Assembly (NCBI RefSeq): GCF_019655335.1
Contig: NZ_BPFD01000008.1
Span: forward strand, 1 to 64,000
Direction of reading: 5' to 3'
DNA length: 64,000 bases
Source: Shewanella hafniensis
GTDB lineage: Bacteria; Pseudomonadota; Gammaproteobacteria; Enterobacterales; Shewanellaceae
Shown here: piece by piece, positions 27,011-36,672 of the stretch
Numbering within the stretch: position 1 is the first letter of the stretch
Layout of the letters: every line of letters begins with the position of its first letter
Translations under genes and position numbers: made by a program
Notes under the pieces: model-generated
The model's input: only the letters and a program-made list of their open reading frames with translations
Told to the model about the DNA's origin: nothing
Database searches by the model: none

Positions 27011-27040
27011 GGTGCTATTGAATTCGTCTTCAATAGCACC
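27011..27040. terminator. Perfect 12-bp inverted repeat after psiE
   Basis: Arms 27011-27022 and 27029-27040 enclose a 6-base loop, 16 bases past the psiE stop. No T-run follows on the minus strand, so termination would be factor-assisted, or the hairpin protects the mRNA end. Confidence 0.5.
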
Positions 27041-27055
27041 AACTCAGGTGCTTGA

Positions 27056-27466
27056 TTAATTGTCGTATTCTTGGTTTTTCGGATAGGGCATTTTTAATTG
27101 ACCCCAACGAATGACGATCACAGTTGCCGCTAAAATTAACGTCGACAGTGATATCGCAGCAATACGCCAATCTTCCATACTCTTCATATCTAAAATGAGG
27201 TAACGAGCTAAGGCCACAATTGCGATATACAGTGGCATACGCACGGGTAACTTACCTGATTCATAGTAGTTCGCCACCATGGCTAAGACTTCTAGGAAAA
27301 TAAATAACAGGAGTAAATCCGCTAGTGCAACCATACGGACAGAGACAATATGCACAATTTCTTGGCCTATCGCGACGATAGTGGCAATGGCAATAATAAA
27401 CAGAACTAAGTGTTCTACAGCTTTGAGGCTCTTAGAACCATATTGGTGATAAAATGGCATGGGCAT
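27056..27466 (-). CDS. psiE: PsiE family inner-membrane protein
   Basis: 136 aa with four membrane helices (about residues 19-38, 45-64, 75-91 and 102-121). Segments KAVEHLVLFIIAIATIVAIG and FLEVLAMVANYYESGKLPVRMPLYIAIVALAR are typical of the phosphate-starvation-inducible PsiE family. The biochemical role is unknown. It stands alone; no Pho box was recognised in the short upstream gap. Confidence 0.85.
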   Translation of the reverse strand: MPMPFYHQYGSKSLKAVEHLVLFIIAIATIVAIGQEIVHIVSVRMVALADLLLLFIFLEVLAMVANYYESGKLPVRMPLYIAIVALARYLILDMKSMEDWRIAAISLSTLILAATVIVIRWGQLKMPYPKNQEYDN

Positions 27467-27598
27467 TCCCTACTTGATGTTTTTTTAAATAGTAACAGTA
27501 AAAATCAGCTTGTAGGGAAAAGCGCAGTTATGCTGTGTGACTTAATTCACAGATATGTTCAATCTACATTTAAGTGCCAAATTCAGTATTAACATGTC

Positions 27599-28771
27599 CT
27601 AACCAGGTCGACCATCAATTCTGGCTTGGCACAACATAGGCCCATAGCAGATACAGAAACAGCCGAAGGCGATGACCCAAGATGTTATGGCGGCGAGCAG
27701 TAATGATGCCGACCATAGCGGGTTTATCCCTGCTAATACTCGAAACACTGCCGCAAGCAGGATTAAGCCAAAGGCATACTTCATTATGCTTGGCGGTTGC
27801 AGTGTTCGGCCCGTATGGCCTAACGAAACCCGCGCCATCATAGCTAAAATCATCCCAGCTAACCCACCAACCGTTATCGCGTGCATACCAACGGATAAGG
27901 GGAAACCCAAGCTAATCAGTGCTAAACCAATTGGGATACACACATAGCTAAGATGCAGCGACCAGAGCAAAGGTACGCGCCAGCAGGCATGCCAACCCCA
28001 GCGATGCCAGCGCAGCAGTAAAACGATACTCGCAATCCCTGCCATACTACGGAGCAATATTTGCTCTTGTAGGATCAAGCTAATGACTAATCCAAAGAGA
28101 CTGATAAAGCTCAGCCATTCGAGCACTGGAATCGCAGTTTGACGCTGCCATTGTGTTGCGCGCTCGGTGAAAAAAGGGATCACTCGGCCACCTAAGAGTG
28201 CGACTATGATGCTGATTAACGCAACCGCACCATATAAGCCGATGTTTATCCATTCAAATTGATTTGTTAGTACGCCGTAGTAACTCAATGCACTCATCAG
28301 GGTGAGCAAGGTGAGAATGGGGATGAATACAAAATTGCGCCATTGACGAACGCGGATCACGGCTTGGGCAAGTATTAACGCCGTTAGCGGCAAAAATAGT
28401 AAGTCGATAAACATGATGAGCGTAAAGGGAATCGCTAGCGGCATGAGTAATAATAGCCGTGGCAATAACCACACACTGAACAACCCTAACAACCAAGTTC
28501 CTTTAATTCCAGCTTGGCCTGTCCAGTTTTGCACTGCCGTTAGTAAAAAGCCCGCGACCACGGCGCAGACAAATCCAAAAATCATTTCGTGACCGTGCCA
28601 CCAAAGAGGATTAACAGATTGCGGCAACAGATTGATCCCTGAAAGAAAACCTCCCCAGATCCCTAATGCCAATACGCTGAATAAACTCGCAAACAGGAAA
28701 AAAGGCCGAAAGCCTAATCTAAATAAGGCGATTTGTGGTTGTAAATGTGCGGGCTCATCAATATTCAACAT
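27599..28771 (-). CDS. nnrS: NnrS family heme/copper membrane protein
   Basis: 390 aa, about 12 membrane helices. FRLGFRPFFLFASLFSVLAL at the start and the early WWHGHEMIFGFV segment, with His residues likely to bind metal, are NnrS hallmarks, as is HAITVGGLAGMILAMMARVSLGHTGR later. NnrS proteins relieve nitrosative stress and are made in response to nitric oxide. A 23-base NsrR-like palindrome lies 42-64 bases upstream, which fits that role. Confidence 0.9.
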   Translation of the reverse strand: MLNIDEPAHLQPQIALFRLGFRPFFLFASLFSVLALGIWGGFLSGINLLPQSVNPLWWHGHEMIFGFVCAVVAGFLLTAVQNWTGQAGIKGTWLLGLFSVWLLPRLLLLMPLAIPFTLIMFIDLLFLPLTALILAQAVIRVRQWRNFVFIPILTLLTLMSALSYYGVLTNQFEWINIGLYGAVALISIIVALLGGRVIPFFTERATQWQRQTAIPVLEWLSFISLFGLVISLILQEQILLRSMAGIASIVLLLRWHRWGWHACWRVPLLWSLHLSYVCIPIGLALISLGFPLSVGMHAITVGGLAGMILAMMARVSLGHTGRTLQPPSIMKYAFGLILLAAVFRVLAGINPLWSASLLLAAITSWVIAFGCFCICYGPMLCQARIDGRPG

Positions 28772-28812
28772 AATTGGCTCTTGAGTATCTGACTAAATCT
28801 GTCGGATATTTT

Positions 28813-28835
28813 AAGCTGCAATTAAAATGAATGTA
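28813..28835. promoter_or_regulatory. Predicted NsrR (nitric oxide repressor) site upstream of nnrS
   Basis: The 23-base stretch matches about 18 positions of the two-arm consensus AAGATGCATTT-A-AAATGCATCTT. It is placed 42 bases before the nnrS start. The rest of the 345-base gap (28772-29116) shows no gene. Confidence 0.65.
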
Positions 28836-29116
28836 TATATCCCAATATGAGTATTCCTCGTGCGGCGTCTGTTTAAGACGCAATCTTAGTCTGCACAGAT
28901 GGCGCTCAACATGAGAAGCGACAATCTCTAGCGTGAAAGGAGTGAGCGCGTGACAGACGTTAAAACGACAGGATATAAACCAAATGGAAGAAGAGCGATT
29001 TGGGGGCACATTAGGCCATGAAGAATAAGCTAAGATATTGATCCGCTTATACTGTTGCTTAGATAAATTAGCTTTTGGCTAAAACTGCATCAGCATAAGC
29101 GGTGGGAAAGGCGAGG

Positions 29117-29626
29117 TTATTTATTCTTACGTTTTTGCCACTTAAACATAATCGAATATTTCCACAGATTATTAATCAATAAATAACCCACTGCGGAAAA
29201 AATTACCCCGAGCACGAGGCAACCCAGTAAAAACGCCGGACCTATGGTGGCAAGCGAAGCTTCAATCCACTGCCAACTGGCTTCAAAGGCAAAATCTTGC
29301 GGCGCATGGCCGAGTATCTTAGCGCCGAGTAAATACGCGCCGTAAAACATCACTGGCATAGTTAAGGGATTGGTTATCCAGACTAATGCAACTGAAACGG
29401 GAATATTAACGTTAAATAGAATGGCAAAAGCCGCAGCCACTACCATCTGAAATGGCATAGGGATCCAGGCGACAAATAATCCCACTGCGAATGCGCCAGG
29501 AGCGGATTTGCGATTTAGCGCCCACAAATTGGGATTATGTAATAAGCGTCCAAACATGCGTAAGTGTTTATGCTCACGCAAGGTTTCAGGCTTAGGCATA
29601 AATCTTTTGATTAATTTTTTTGGCAT
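29117..29626 (-). CDS. DUF2062 domain membrane protein
   Basis: 169 aa with about three to four helices. The PGAFAVGLFVAWIPMPFQMVVAA and VALVWITNPLTMPVMFYGAYLLG segments identify DUF2062, a family of small inner-membrane proteins often fused to or next to glycosyltransferases, of unknown role. It is divergent from comEC with a 32-base gap, so the promoters must overlap each other's coding ends. Confidence 0.85.
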   Translation of the reverse strand: MPKKLIKRFMPKPETLREHKHLRMFGRLLHNPNLWALNRKSAPGAFAVGLFVAWIPMPFQMVVAAAFAILFNVNIPVSVALVWITNPLTMPVMFYGAYLLGAKILGHAPQDFAFEASWQWIEASLATIGPAFLLGCLVLGVIFSAVGYLLINNLWKYSIMFKWQKRKNK

Positions 29627-29658
29627 AGGCTGAAATTGCTGTCTTAACTTAATTCACT

Positions 29659-32031
29659 ATGAATCGATTCATGTTTGGCTTTAGTGCCATCTTGTTATCA
29701 GCGATGTTGTGGCCTTCGCTGCCGCCAGTCAGTTACATACCCTACCTTGTTGTTGGGGCGCTAATTTTATACCGAAAAATCCCTGTTTGTGCAGGTGGAC
29801 TCTTTGCAATGGCATGGCTAACTGGTTTTTGCTTAGGATTATCTAGGCAGGATCTTCCAGTGTTACAACAACCTATACAGGTTAGGGGCGAAATCATATC
29901 ACTAGTTAGTCGAAACAGCGACTGGCTAAGTTTGGATATATCGGTCATTAAACCAAATTTAATCTTAGGGCCAAATGCAAAATTGCGACTCACGTGGAAA
30001 GATCCGCCGGAAGTCGATGTCGGTCAGGTTTGGCAGTTTACCTTGATGCCTAAGCGTATTGCTAGCGTGTTAAATCAAGGTGGCTACAATGAGCAGAAAC
30101 AATTAATCAGCCAACATGTTGTCGGTAAAGGGCGAGTGATTGAGGCACATTTACTGGAGGTTTCACCTTCACTGCGTAACGAGCTGATAAGCGCATTGAC
30201 GCCTGAATTAACCTCTTTGCCGCAAGGTGATATTTTACTCGCCTTGCTTATGGGTGATAAGCAGTTGATCACAAAAGCACGTTGGCAAGCACTACGGCAG
30301 ACGGGTACGGGTCATTTAGTGGCGATCTCCGGCTTGCATCTCTCAGTCGTCGCAGCATGGATTTACACATGCTTTTTGTTTGGATTGAGTCACTTAGTGC
30401 CACATCAAAGTCGACGTAATATCACCCTTGCTTTAGTCGCTGCGGGCATAGGCGCCGCATTTTATGCCTATCTTGCTGGCTTTGGTATTTCGACTCAGCG
30501 GGCATTGGTGATGATTCTGCTGTTAATGCTATTGAGTTTATTAAAGCGATTTTCTACCGCGTGGGAACGCTTGTTATTCGCCCTGTTCATTGTATTGCTA
30601 CTGGATCCGCTCGCTTGTTTAAGTGCGGGATTTTGGCTGTCGTTTTGTGCCTTAGGCATCATCTTATACACCTTAGAAATCCAACCAAGGGCATTTACCC
30701 CCGCGTCGAGTCGAGGGGCACGTTTACGCACAGGGATGATGCAGTTTTGGGCAATCCAATGGCGCTTGAGTCTCGGGCTTGGATTACTGCAAGCGGCACT
30801 CTTTGGCGGCGTGAGTGTACACAGTCTGTGGATGAACATCTTGGCAGTTCCTTGGTTTAGCTTTGTAGTGATCCCCTTAGCAATGGCGGGATTTGTCTGC
30901 TGGTGGCTTGGAACTACGTTTGGGTTCTCTTGGTTGGGACTGCTTCGCCTCAGTGATTGGAGTTTATCGCCCTATGCGCAGTTACTCGATATCAGTCAGC
31001 ACTTACCCGCCCATTGGTTAGCACTCTCTGACAGCCTATTAGCCTTAGGAGTCTGCACGTTCGTTGGTGGTGTGTTATGGCGCTATGTGCCTAAGCATAA
31101 AAACAATATTGCTTGGCTAAGCCTATTGAGTTTGTTGTTTATGCCCGTATTACTTTTTTGTATGACGCTGTGGTCTCCCGTGCAAACCCATCGATGGGCT
31201 ATGCATTTACTCGATGTGGGCCAAGGTTTAGCCGTGGTGATTGAAAAAAATGGCAGGGGAGTCATCTATGACACGGGCGCCGCCTTTGGTGATGATTTCA
31301 GTTATGCGGAGCGAGTGATATTACCTTTCCTAAAAGCCAAAGGTATTCAAGAGATTGACTATATTGTTATCAGCCATAGCGATAACGATCATGCAGGCGG
31401 CGCGCCTGTCTTGATTGAGGCTTATCCTAAGGCTTGGGTGATCACAGATGTGGCAGGCTTTAGCGGCCAAGATTGCCGCCCAAGGCAAATTCAATGGCAA
31501 GGGTTGAGCTTTTACTTACTCTCACCGCCTCAAGTGCTGGCGGGAAATAATGGCTCCTGTGTGGTGCGCATCGATGATGGCTTGCAAAGTCTGCTGCTCA
31601 CCGGGGACATTGAAAAACAAACCGAAGCGGCACTATTAAGTCGTGAATTAAGTGTAAGCCGTGAGCTGAGTGTGAGCGGTGATCTAAGCGTGAACGGTGA
31701 TCTAAGTGACCTAAACGAGTTACAAAGCGACGTGCTGGTAGCGCCGCACCATGGCAGCAAAACCTCGTCGACAGAGGCCTTTATCGATGCCGTAGCCCCT
31801 AAGTTAGTGCTTTTCCCTGCGGGTTTTGCTAATCGTTATGGTTTTCCTAAATCCACTGTGGTTGAACGGTATCAGCGACGAGAAATAAGGAGTCTGACCA
31901 CAGGGACAGAAGGGCAGATTAGTGTGATTTTTCAGCAGCCTGAGTTAGAGGTAAAGACCTATCGTGGTGATTTAGCGCCATTTTGGTACAACTCTCTGTT
32001 TAGATTTGGTGACTTGATTAATCCAGAGTAG
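29659..32031 (+). CDS. comEC: ComEC/Rec2 DNA internalisation protein
   Basis: This is the inner-membrane channel that brings single-stranded DNA into the cytoplasm in natural transformation. Three parts are seen in 790 aa: an N-terminal OB-like segment, a competence domain of many helices holding GHLVAISGLHLSVVAAWIY, and a C-terminal metallo-beta-lactamase-like domain with SHSDNDHAGG and HHGSKTSS. An in-frame 18-base tandem repeat inserts RELSVS-like hexapeptides at about residues 662-685 of that last domain. The start lacks a clear ribosome site. The lipid A transporter msbA follows after 32 bases, as in related genomes. Confidence 0.93.
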   Translation: MNRFMFGFSAILLSAMLWPSLPPVSYIPYLVVGALILYRKIPVCAGGLFAMAWLTGFCLGLSRQDLPVLQQPIQVRGEIISLVSRNSDWLSLDISVIKPNLILGPNAKLRLTWKDPPEVDVGQVWQFTLMPKRIASVLNQGGYNEQKQLISQHVVGKGRVIEAHLLEVSPSLRNELISALTPELTSLPQGDILLALLMGDKQLITKARWQALRQTGTGHLVAISGLHLSVVAAWIYTCFLFGLSHLVPHQSRRNITLALVAAGIGAAFYAYLAGFGISTQRALVMILLLMLLSLLKRFSTAWERLLFALFIVLLLDPLACLSAGFWLSFCALGIILYTLEIQPRAFTPASSRGARLRTGMMQFWAIQWRLSLGLGLLQAALFGGVSVHSLWMNILAVPWFSFVVIPLAMAGFVCWWLGTTFGFSWLGLLRLSDWSLSPYAQLLDISQHLPAHWLALSDSLLALGVCTFVGGVLWRYVPKHKNNIAWLSLLSLLFMPVLLFCMTLWSPVQTHRWAMHLLDVGQGLAVVIEKNGRGVIYDTGAAFGDDFSYAERVILPFLKAKGIQEIDYIVISHSDNDHAGGAPVLIEAYPKAWVITDVAGFSGQDCRPRQIQWQGLSFYLLSPPQVLAGNNGSCVVRIDDGLQSLLLTGDIEKQTEAALLSRELSVSRELSVSGDLSVNGDLSDLNELQSDVLVAPHHGSKTSSTEAFIDAVAPKLVLFPAGFANRYGFPKSTVVERYQRREIRSLTTGTEGQISVIFQQPELEVKTYRGDLAPFWYNSLFRFGDLINPE
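31642..31713 (+). repeat. comEC: 18-bp tandem repeat inside comEC
   Basis: Four consecutive units start at 31642, 31660, 31678 and 31696, the last partly diverged. They encode RELSVS, RELSVS, GDLSVN and GDLSDL, so copy-number changes keep the frame. Confidence 0.85.
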
Positions 32032-32063
32032 AATGGCTACTTTGCCATAATTTAGTGTTATCA

Positions 32064-33872
32064 ATGACAACATCTCCTAAAGACGAAATGTGGACAGTTT
32101 TCAAACGATTACTGGGCTATATAAAACAGATGAAAGGCATGTTTATGCTTTCAGTTGCGGGATTAATTATTTATGGTCTCGTCGATGCCGCCTTTATCGC
32201 TTTCATCGGTCCCTTTATTGATAAGGGTTTTTCCGGCGGCGCACCTGCTGCGGTCACCAATGGCATAGCTTTGCCAACCAGTGAAGGTTTCCACGCGAAC
32301 AACGATGTGCTGATGATGGCGCCGCTTGTGGTTATCGTCATGTTTACACTGCGCGGTTTTGCCAACTTTGTCTCGACCTACGGCATTTCATATATGAGTG
32401 CACGTTTGATCATGGACATGCGTCAGCAAGTGTTTGAGCATTATCTTAGCCTGCCAGTCAGTTACATGGACAAGGAAAATACCGGTAACTTGATTTCAAA
32501 AGTCACCTTCGATACTGAGCAAATTGCCAGAGCATCGGGTAGCGCTTTGATTTCTATCGTCCGCGACAGTGTAACTGTATTGGGTATGCTGGCACTGATG
32601 TTCTATAACTCTTGGAAGTTATCCCTGTGTATCTTAGTGATCGGGCCGATTATGGGCATGGTCATTACTGTGGTCAGTCGTCGTTTCCGTAAGGTTTCTA
32701 AGCAAATTCAAACCGCTATGGGTGGTGTAAGTGCTACGACTGAGCAAATGATTAAGGGCCATAAAAACGTATTGGCTTTTGGTGGACAAGAAACCGAAGC
32801 TACCCGTTTTGCTAAAGTGAACGATCAAAACCGCCATCAAAATATGAAGTTAGCAGTGGCGCAGGCCATTAGTCAGCCGTTGATCATGATTATCGGCTCA
32901 TTCGCCTTAGCGTTTGTACTTTATGCGGCAAGCTTAGACAGCATGAAAGCCGATCTTACCGCCGGCACCTTCGCGACAATTCTTGGCGCTATGATGGCCA
33001 TGTTGCAACCCATCAAAAATTTAACCCGAGTGAACGCCGAATTCCAACGCGGTATTGCAGCATGTACCACAGTGTTTGAATTATTGGATACGCTGCCTGA
33101 GTCCGACACAGGCACTTATACCGTCGAGCGCGCTAAGGGTCATCTACGTTTCGATAAGGTCTGTTTTAGCTATGACAGCCAAGATCGTCGAGCGCTGGAA
33201 GATGTCGATTTTGAAGTTAAACCGGGTCAAACCCTAGCGCTAGTCGGTCGTTCTGGCTCAGGTAAGTCGACTATTGCCAGTCTAGTAACCCGTTTTTATA
33301 CGGGGCTCGAATCCGGCGACATTTTGCTCGATGATGTCAGCATCTACGATTACTCGCTAAAATCGCTGCGTAATCAAGTGGCTTTGGTATCGCAGCAGGT
33401 GACCTTATTCAACGATACGATTGCTAACAACATCGCCTACGCCTATCCCGGTGAAGCGACGCGTGAGCAGATTATCGAAGCGGCGACCTTGGCCTATGCG
33501 ATGGAGTTTATTGATCAGCTGCCACAAGGCCTTGATACCCAAGTGGGTGAAAATGGCGTGTTATTGTCCGGCGGCCAAAGACAGCGGATTGCGATTGCGC
33601 GCGCTATGTTGCGTGATGCGCCTGTGTTGATCCTCGATGAAGCGACCTCGGCATTAGATACAGAGTCGGAAAAAGCGATTCAAAAAGGCTTAGATAACCT
33701 CAGACAAAACCGCACCTCAGTAGTGATCGCCCACAGGTTGTCGACTATCGAGAGTGCCGATCAAATTCTAGTGGTGGATCAGGGACGTATCGTCGAGCGC
33801 GGGACGCACCAGTCGCTATTGGAATTAGATGGCATGTACGCCAAATTGTACCAAATGCAATTTGGTAGTTAG
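32064..33872 (+). CDS. msbA: Lipid A export ATP-binding/permease protein
   Basis: This is an essential half-size ABC exporter that flips lipid A-core across the inner membrane. 602 aa: six N-terminal helices (about 1-330), then the ATPase with Walker A GRSGSGKST (residues 395-403), signature LSGGQRQR and Walker B VLILDEATSALD. The ATG at 32064 is preferred; a GTG at 32055 is in frame. Residues 60-95 carry an extra Gly/Ala-rich stretch in the first periplasmic loop, making it slightly longer than E. coli MsbA. The stop abuts the lpxK start without a gap. Confidence 0.96.
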   Translation: MTTSPKDEMWTVFKRLLGYIKQMKGMFMLSVAGLIIYGLVDAAFIAFIGPFIDKGFSGGAPAAVTNGIALPTSEGFHANNDVLMMAPLVVIVMFTLRGFANFVSTYGISYMSARLIMDMRQQVFEHYLSLPVSYMDKENTGNLISKVTFDTEQIARASGSALISIVRDSVTVLGMLALMFYNSWKLSLCILVIGPIMGMVITVVSRRFRKVSKQIQTAMGGVSATTEQMIKGHKNVLAFGGQETEATRFAKVNDQNRHQNMKLAVAQAISQPLIMIIGSFALAFVLYAASLDSMKADLTAGTFATILGAMMAMLQPIKNLTRVNAEFQRGIAACTTVFELLDTLPESDTGTYTVERAKGHLRFDKVCFSYDSQDRRALEDVDFEVKPGQTLALVGRSGSGKSTIASLVTRFYTGLESGDILLDDVSIYDYSLKSLRNQVALVSQQVTLFNDTIANNIAYAYPGEATREQIIEAATLAYAMEFIDQLPQGLDTQVGENGVLLSGGQRQRIAIARAMLRDAPVLILDEATSALDTESEKAIQKGLDNLRQNRTSVVIAHRLSTIESADQILVVDQGRIVERGTHQSLLELDGMYAKLYQMQFGS

Positions 33873-34892
33873 ATGCAGGCCTTAGTGAATAAAATCTGGT
33901 ATCAGGGCCATTCACTGCGATGGCTCTTGTTGCCTTTATCGGGCGTATTCGCGGTGATCACTTATGTGCGCCGCGCCTTGTTTCGCCTCGGATTCAAACT
34001 ACAAACGGCAATGCCTGTGCCTGTCATCGTTGTTGGTAATATTACCGTCGGCGGTAGCGGTAAGACGCCAACCGTGATTTATCTGATTGAGCTACTGCGC
34101 CAGCATGGGTTTCACCCCGGTGTGATCAGTCGTGGTTATGGCGTTGATATTCAAGGCGTTAAAACGGTTAACTTAGGCGCGAGCGCGGTAGAGGTCGGTG
34201 ATGAACCTGCCATGATAGTGGCGCGCACTCAAGTGCCTATGGTGGTTGGCGCCAAACGCGTCGATGCGGCTAATGCGCTTATTGCCGAGTTTGGTGTGGA
34301 TGTCATCATCTGCGACGATGGGCTGCAGCATTATGCGCTGGGGCGTGATATTGAGCTGGTGGTGATTGATGGTCAACGCGGTTTAGGCAATGGCCTGCTG
34401 TTGCCGGCAGGTCCGCTGCGTGAAGGCGCGTGGCGTCTCGATGCCGTGGATTTTATCGTCTGTAATGGCGGACCTGCAGCAAAAGGTCAGTTCGAAATGC
34501 AACTGGCCCCAACTGAAGTGAAGCCCGTTAAATGCGATGCAAACTGCAGTAATTACAGTTTCGATAAATCTCAGCCGCTGGTTGCGATGGCGGGTATTGG
34601 TAACCCTGCGCGTTTCTTTGAATCGCTGCGCGCCCAAGGTTATCAATTGGCGCTATGCCAGGGGTTTGATGACCATCAGGCCTATGATAAAACCCAATTA
34701 CGTGATTTAGCCCAAGACTTGCCGTTGTTGATGACAGAAAAAGATGCGGTTAAATGTCGCGATTTTGCACAAGAGAACTGGTGGTATTTGGCGGTCAATG
34801 CCAAGCTATCCCCACAATTTGATGAGCAGCTGCTCGCACGTCTTCGCGAGGTGGCTGCAGCTAAACAAGGAAACTTCCATGGCATTCGATAA
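33873..34892 (+). CDS. lpxK: Tetraacyldisaccharide 4'-kinase
   Basis: This inner-membrane kinase adds the 4'-phosphate to lipid A. 339 aa with one N-terminal hydrophobic anchor and the Walker A segment [11 protein letters not shown] (55-65). [27 protein letters not shown] is the conserved catalytic region. It starts on the base after the msbA stop and overlaps ycaR by 14 bases, so the three form an operon. Confidence 0.96.
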   Translation: MQALVNKIWYQGHSLRWLLLPLSGVFAVITYVRRALFRLGFKLQTAMPVPVIVVGNITVGGSGKTPTVIYLIELLRQHGFHPGVISRGYGVDIQGVKTVNLGASAVEVGDEPAMIVARTQVPMVVGAKRVDAANALIAEFGVDVIICDDGLQHYALGRDIELVVIDGQRGLGNGLLLPAGPLREGAWRLDAVDFIVCNGGPAAKGQFEMQLAPTEVKPVKCDANCSNYSFDKSQPLVAMAGIGNPARFFESLRAQGYQLALCQGFDDHQAYDKTQLRDLAQDLPLLMTEKDAVKCRDFAQENWWYLAVNAKLSPQFDEQLLARLREVAAAKQGNFHGIR

Positions 34893-35058
34893 AAAATTGT
34901 TAGATATAGTGGCTTGCCCTGTGTGTAAGGGAAAACTTGAGTACGATAAAACGACGCAGCAGTTGATTTGTAAGGCGGATAAGCTGGCCTATCCGATCAC
35001 TGAAGGTATTCCCGTGTTATTGGAAAATCGTGCCGTGCCACTGACTGAATCAGTCTAG
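34879..35058 (+). CDS. ycaR: Trm112/YcaR family zinc-type small protein
   Basis: 59 aa. The start is ATG 34879, with AAGGA seven bases upstream, inside the end of lpxK; the frame is open further upstream without support. [17 protein letters not shown] and [19 protein letters not shown] are family marks. Only three of the usual metal-binding Cys are seen. In enteric bacteria ycaR lies between lpxK and kdsB; kdsB is not next to it here. The role is unknown, possibly as a partner of methyltransferases. Confidence 0.9.
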   Translation: MAFDKKLLDIVACPVCKGKLEYDKTTQQLICKADKLAYPITEGIPVLLENRAVPLTESV

Positions 35059-35068
35059 TATGATGTGA

Positions 35069-35094
35069 ATGCGCGTATTGCCTAATACGCGCAT
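35069..35094 (+). terminator. Terminator after msbA-lpxK-ycaR
   Basis: Perfect 11-base arms (35069-35079 and 35084-35094) with a 4-base loop start 10 bases after the ycaR stop; a T-rich stretch follows at 35101. Confidence 0.75.
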
Positions 35095-35221
35095 ACTTAC
35101 CTTTTTAATCTTTTCTTATTATTGTTTTCGCTATTTTTAGCCGATTAACAGTGCTTTTCCAATCTTGCGACTTTCGAAGCTCAGATCTTAGCCATGCAAA
35201 TTTGAGTTACTCAAACCTTCG

Positions 35222-35683
35222 CTAATAGTTCACAAATTTCTGTTTATCGGCATTGGTCGCGCCTTCTTGGCATTCTCCGCGAATTTCGCCTCGACCGGGC
35301 TCGATAATTCGGCTTAATTCGATATAACCTTCGCGGCAATAACCTGTCATTTCAAGGGTTTTTGTTAATCCTAATTCTACCTGTCGTCCCCAAACCTCTA
35401 ATGAGTCCTGTAGATTTTGCATTGCGCGGCGTTGTTCACGGGGATCTTGCATGCTACGCACGCGGGCATCATGCGGCAAGGGATGGTCTGCATCACCCCT
35501 GTTAGATTGTTCATCGACCAGACGCGCTGTGTAGCTGAAGAGTTTAAGGCCATCGGCTTTAATGTCTGTGGTTAACTTATCCCGTAATTTCCCAGCAAGT
35601 TCACTAGGATCTATGGGGGCACTGCTACAGGCGATGAGCGAGAAACAACTTAAGATGGCAAGGCTGAGGTATCGAAGCGGCAT
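35222..35683 (-). CDS. Predicted lipoprotein of unknown function
   Basis: 153 aa from ATG 35683. A signal sequence ends in the lipobox LIAC (Cys19), so the mature protein should be lipidated and anchored in an envelope membrane. The rest is a charged helical domain with two more Cys (CREG, GECQEG), which could form a disulfide in the periplasm. I do not recognise a named family. It is divergent from the CbiM-like gene. Confidence 0.7.
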   Translation of the reverse strand: MPLRYLSLAILSCFSLIACSSAPIDPSELAGKLRDKLTTDIKADGLKLFSYTARLVDEQSNRGDADHPLPHDARVRSMQDPREQRRAMQNLQDSLEVWGRQVELGLTKTLEMTGYCREGYIELSRIIEPGRGEIRGECQEGATNADKQKFVNY

Positions 35684-35774
35684 AATCAAATTTAACTCTT
35701 AGGTTATTAACTGACAGCAGAATACCTTAATATGGCCCTAAAGTTCATGGATTTATGGCATCTTCATGGGCTGA

Positions 35775-36503
35775 GTGACTGTTTTGGCACAATGGATGAG
35801 GGATGGGCGAGTAATGTGGGCGTTTTGGTCGAATAAATGGGCGCAAATCGAGTGGGATATGAGCCTGACTCAAGGCATATGCCTTATGCTATTGGCGTTA
35901 TGGATCTATGCGATATGGCCAAAAGAAGAGTTAGCGCAGATCCGGCGGGATAAAAATCTGCAGTTACGCTTGTTACTGACGCTGGTGGGTGTTAATGCGC
36001 TGTGGTCGTTAAATGCCAGTATTCAAACTGGGTTGCATCTGCATTTTCTAGGGATAGTGACCTGTATGCTGATGTTCGGTTGGCGTCTTGCTACTGTGGC
36101 ATTACTGTTGCCCAGCGCTTTTTTTAGTCTTTTTGTGTTGAAACAGCCCGCTGATTTTGGTGCTTTTAGTCTGTTTGCTATAGCTGTGCCGCTGTTCCTG
36201 TGTTTTGTTTTATACAGTCGCAGTTACCATGTATTTCCTAAACACATTTTCGTGTTTATCTTTGTCGGTGGTTTTATCAATGCGGGCCTTTCAACTGTGT
36301 TTCATCAATTGAGTTGGGCGATGTGGTTGTGGTCTGCAGCGGATTACGATTGGAATGTGTTAGTGGATAATTACTTGATATTAATCCCTTTGCTGGCGTT
36401 CCCCGAGGCATTGCTTAATGGTATGGCGGTAACGTTATTGGTGGTGTATCAACCCCAGTGGTTATTTGATTATTCTGACCGTGAATATTTGTGGCGTAAG
36501 TAG
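35775..36503 (+). CDS. Predicted CbiM-like membrane protein (COG3235 type)
   Basis: Up to 242 aa with about six to seven hydrophobic helices. FGAFSLFAIAVPLFLCFVL and HIFVFIFVGGFINAGLS together with LLAFPEALLNGMAVTLLVVYQP resemble the CbiM-like substrate-binding membrane subunits of energy-coupling transporters; the C-terminal FPEALLNG is the clearest mark. No ATPase or T-component gene is adjacent, so it may act alone or with distant partners. The start is uncertain: GTG 35775, ATG 35796 or ATG 35814. Confidence 0.7.
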   Translation: MTVLAQWMRDGRVMWAFWSNKWAQIEWDMSLTQGICLMLLALWIYAIWPKEELAQIRRDKNLQLRLLLTLVGVNALWSLNASIQTGLHLHFLGIVTCMLMFGWRLATVALLLPSAFFSLFVLKQPADFGAFSLFAIAVPLFLCFVLYSRSYHVFPKHIFVFIFVGGFINAGLSTVFHQLSWAMWLWSAADYDWNVLVDNYLILIPLLAFPEALLNGMAVTLLVVYQPQWLFDYSDREYLWRK

Positions 36504-36672
36504 ATGTGATTAAACAACGCAATAAAAGAACTGCGCCCGAAACCTCGATATTTCAACGGAAAACCCATTGTAAAGTTCATTGGGAAGTCCATTGAAAAGT
36601 CGATTAAACAGTTCATGAAAAAGGTACTGGGCGCACTTATTTGGATATTTACACCGACCGCCACGCCGCGAT

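Noticed and set aside
28758..29009. 83-codon frame upstream of nnrS on the minus strand
   Set aside because: Spans the predicted NsrR site and overlaps the nnrS start in another frame; no ribosome site or family resemblance.
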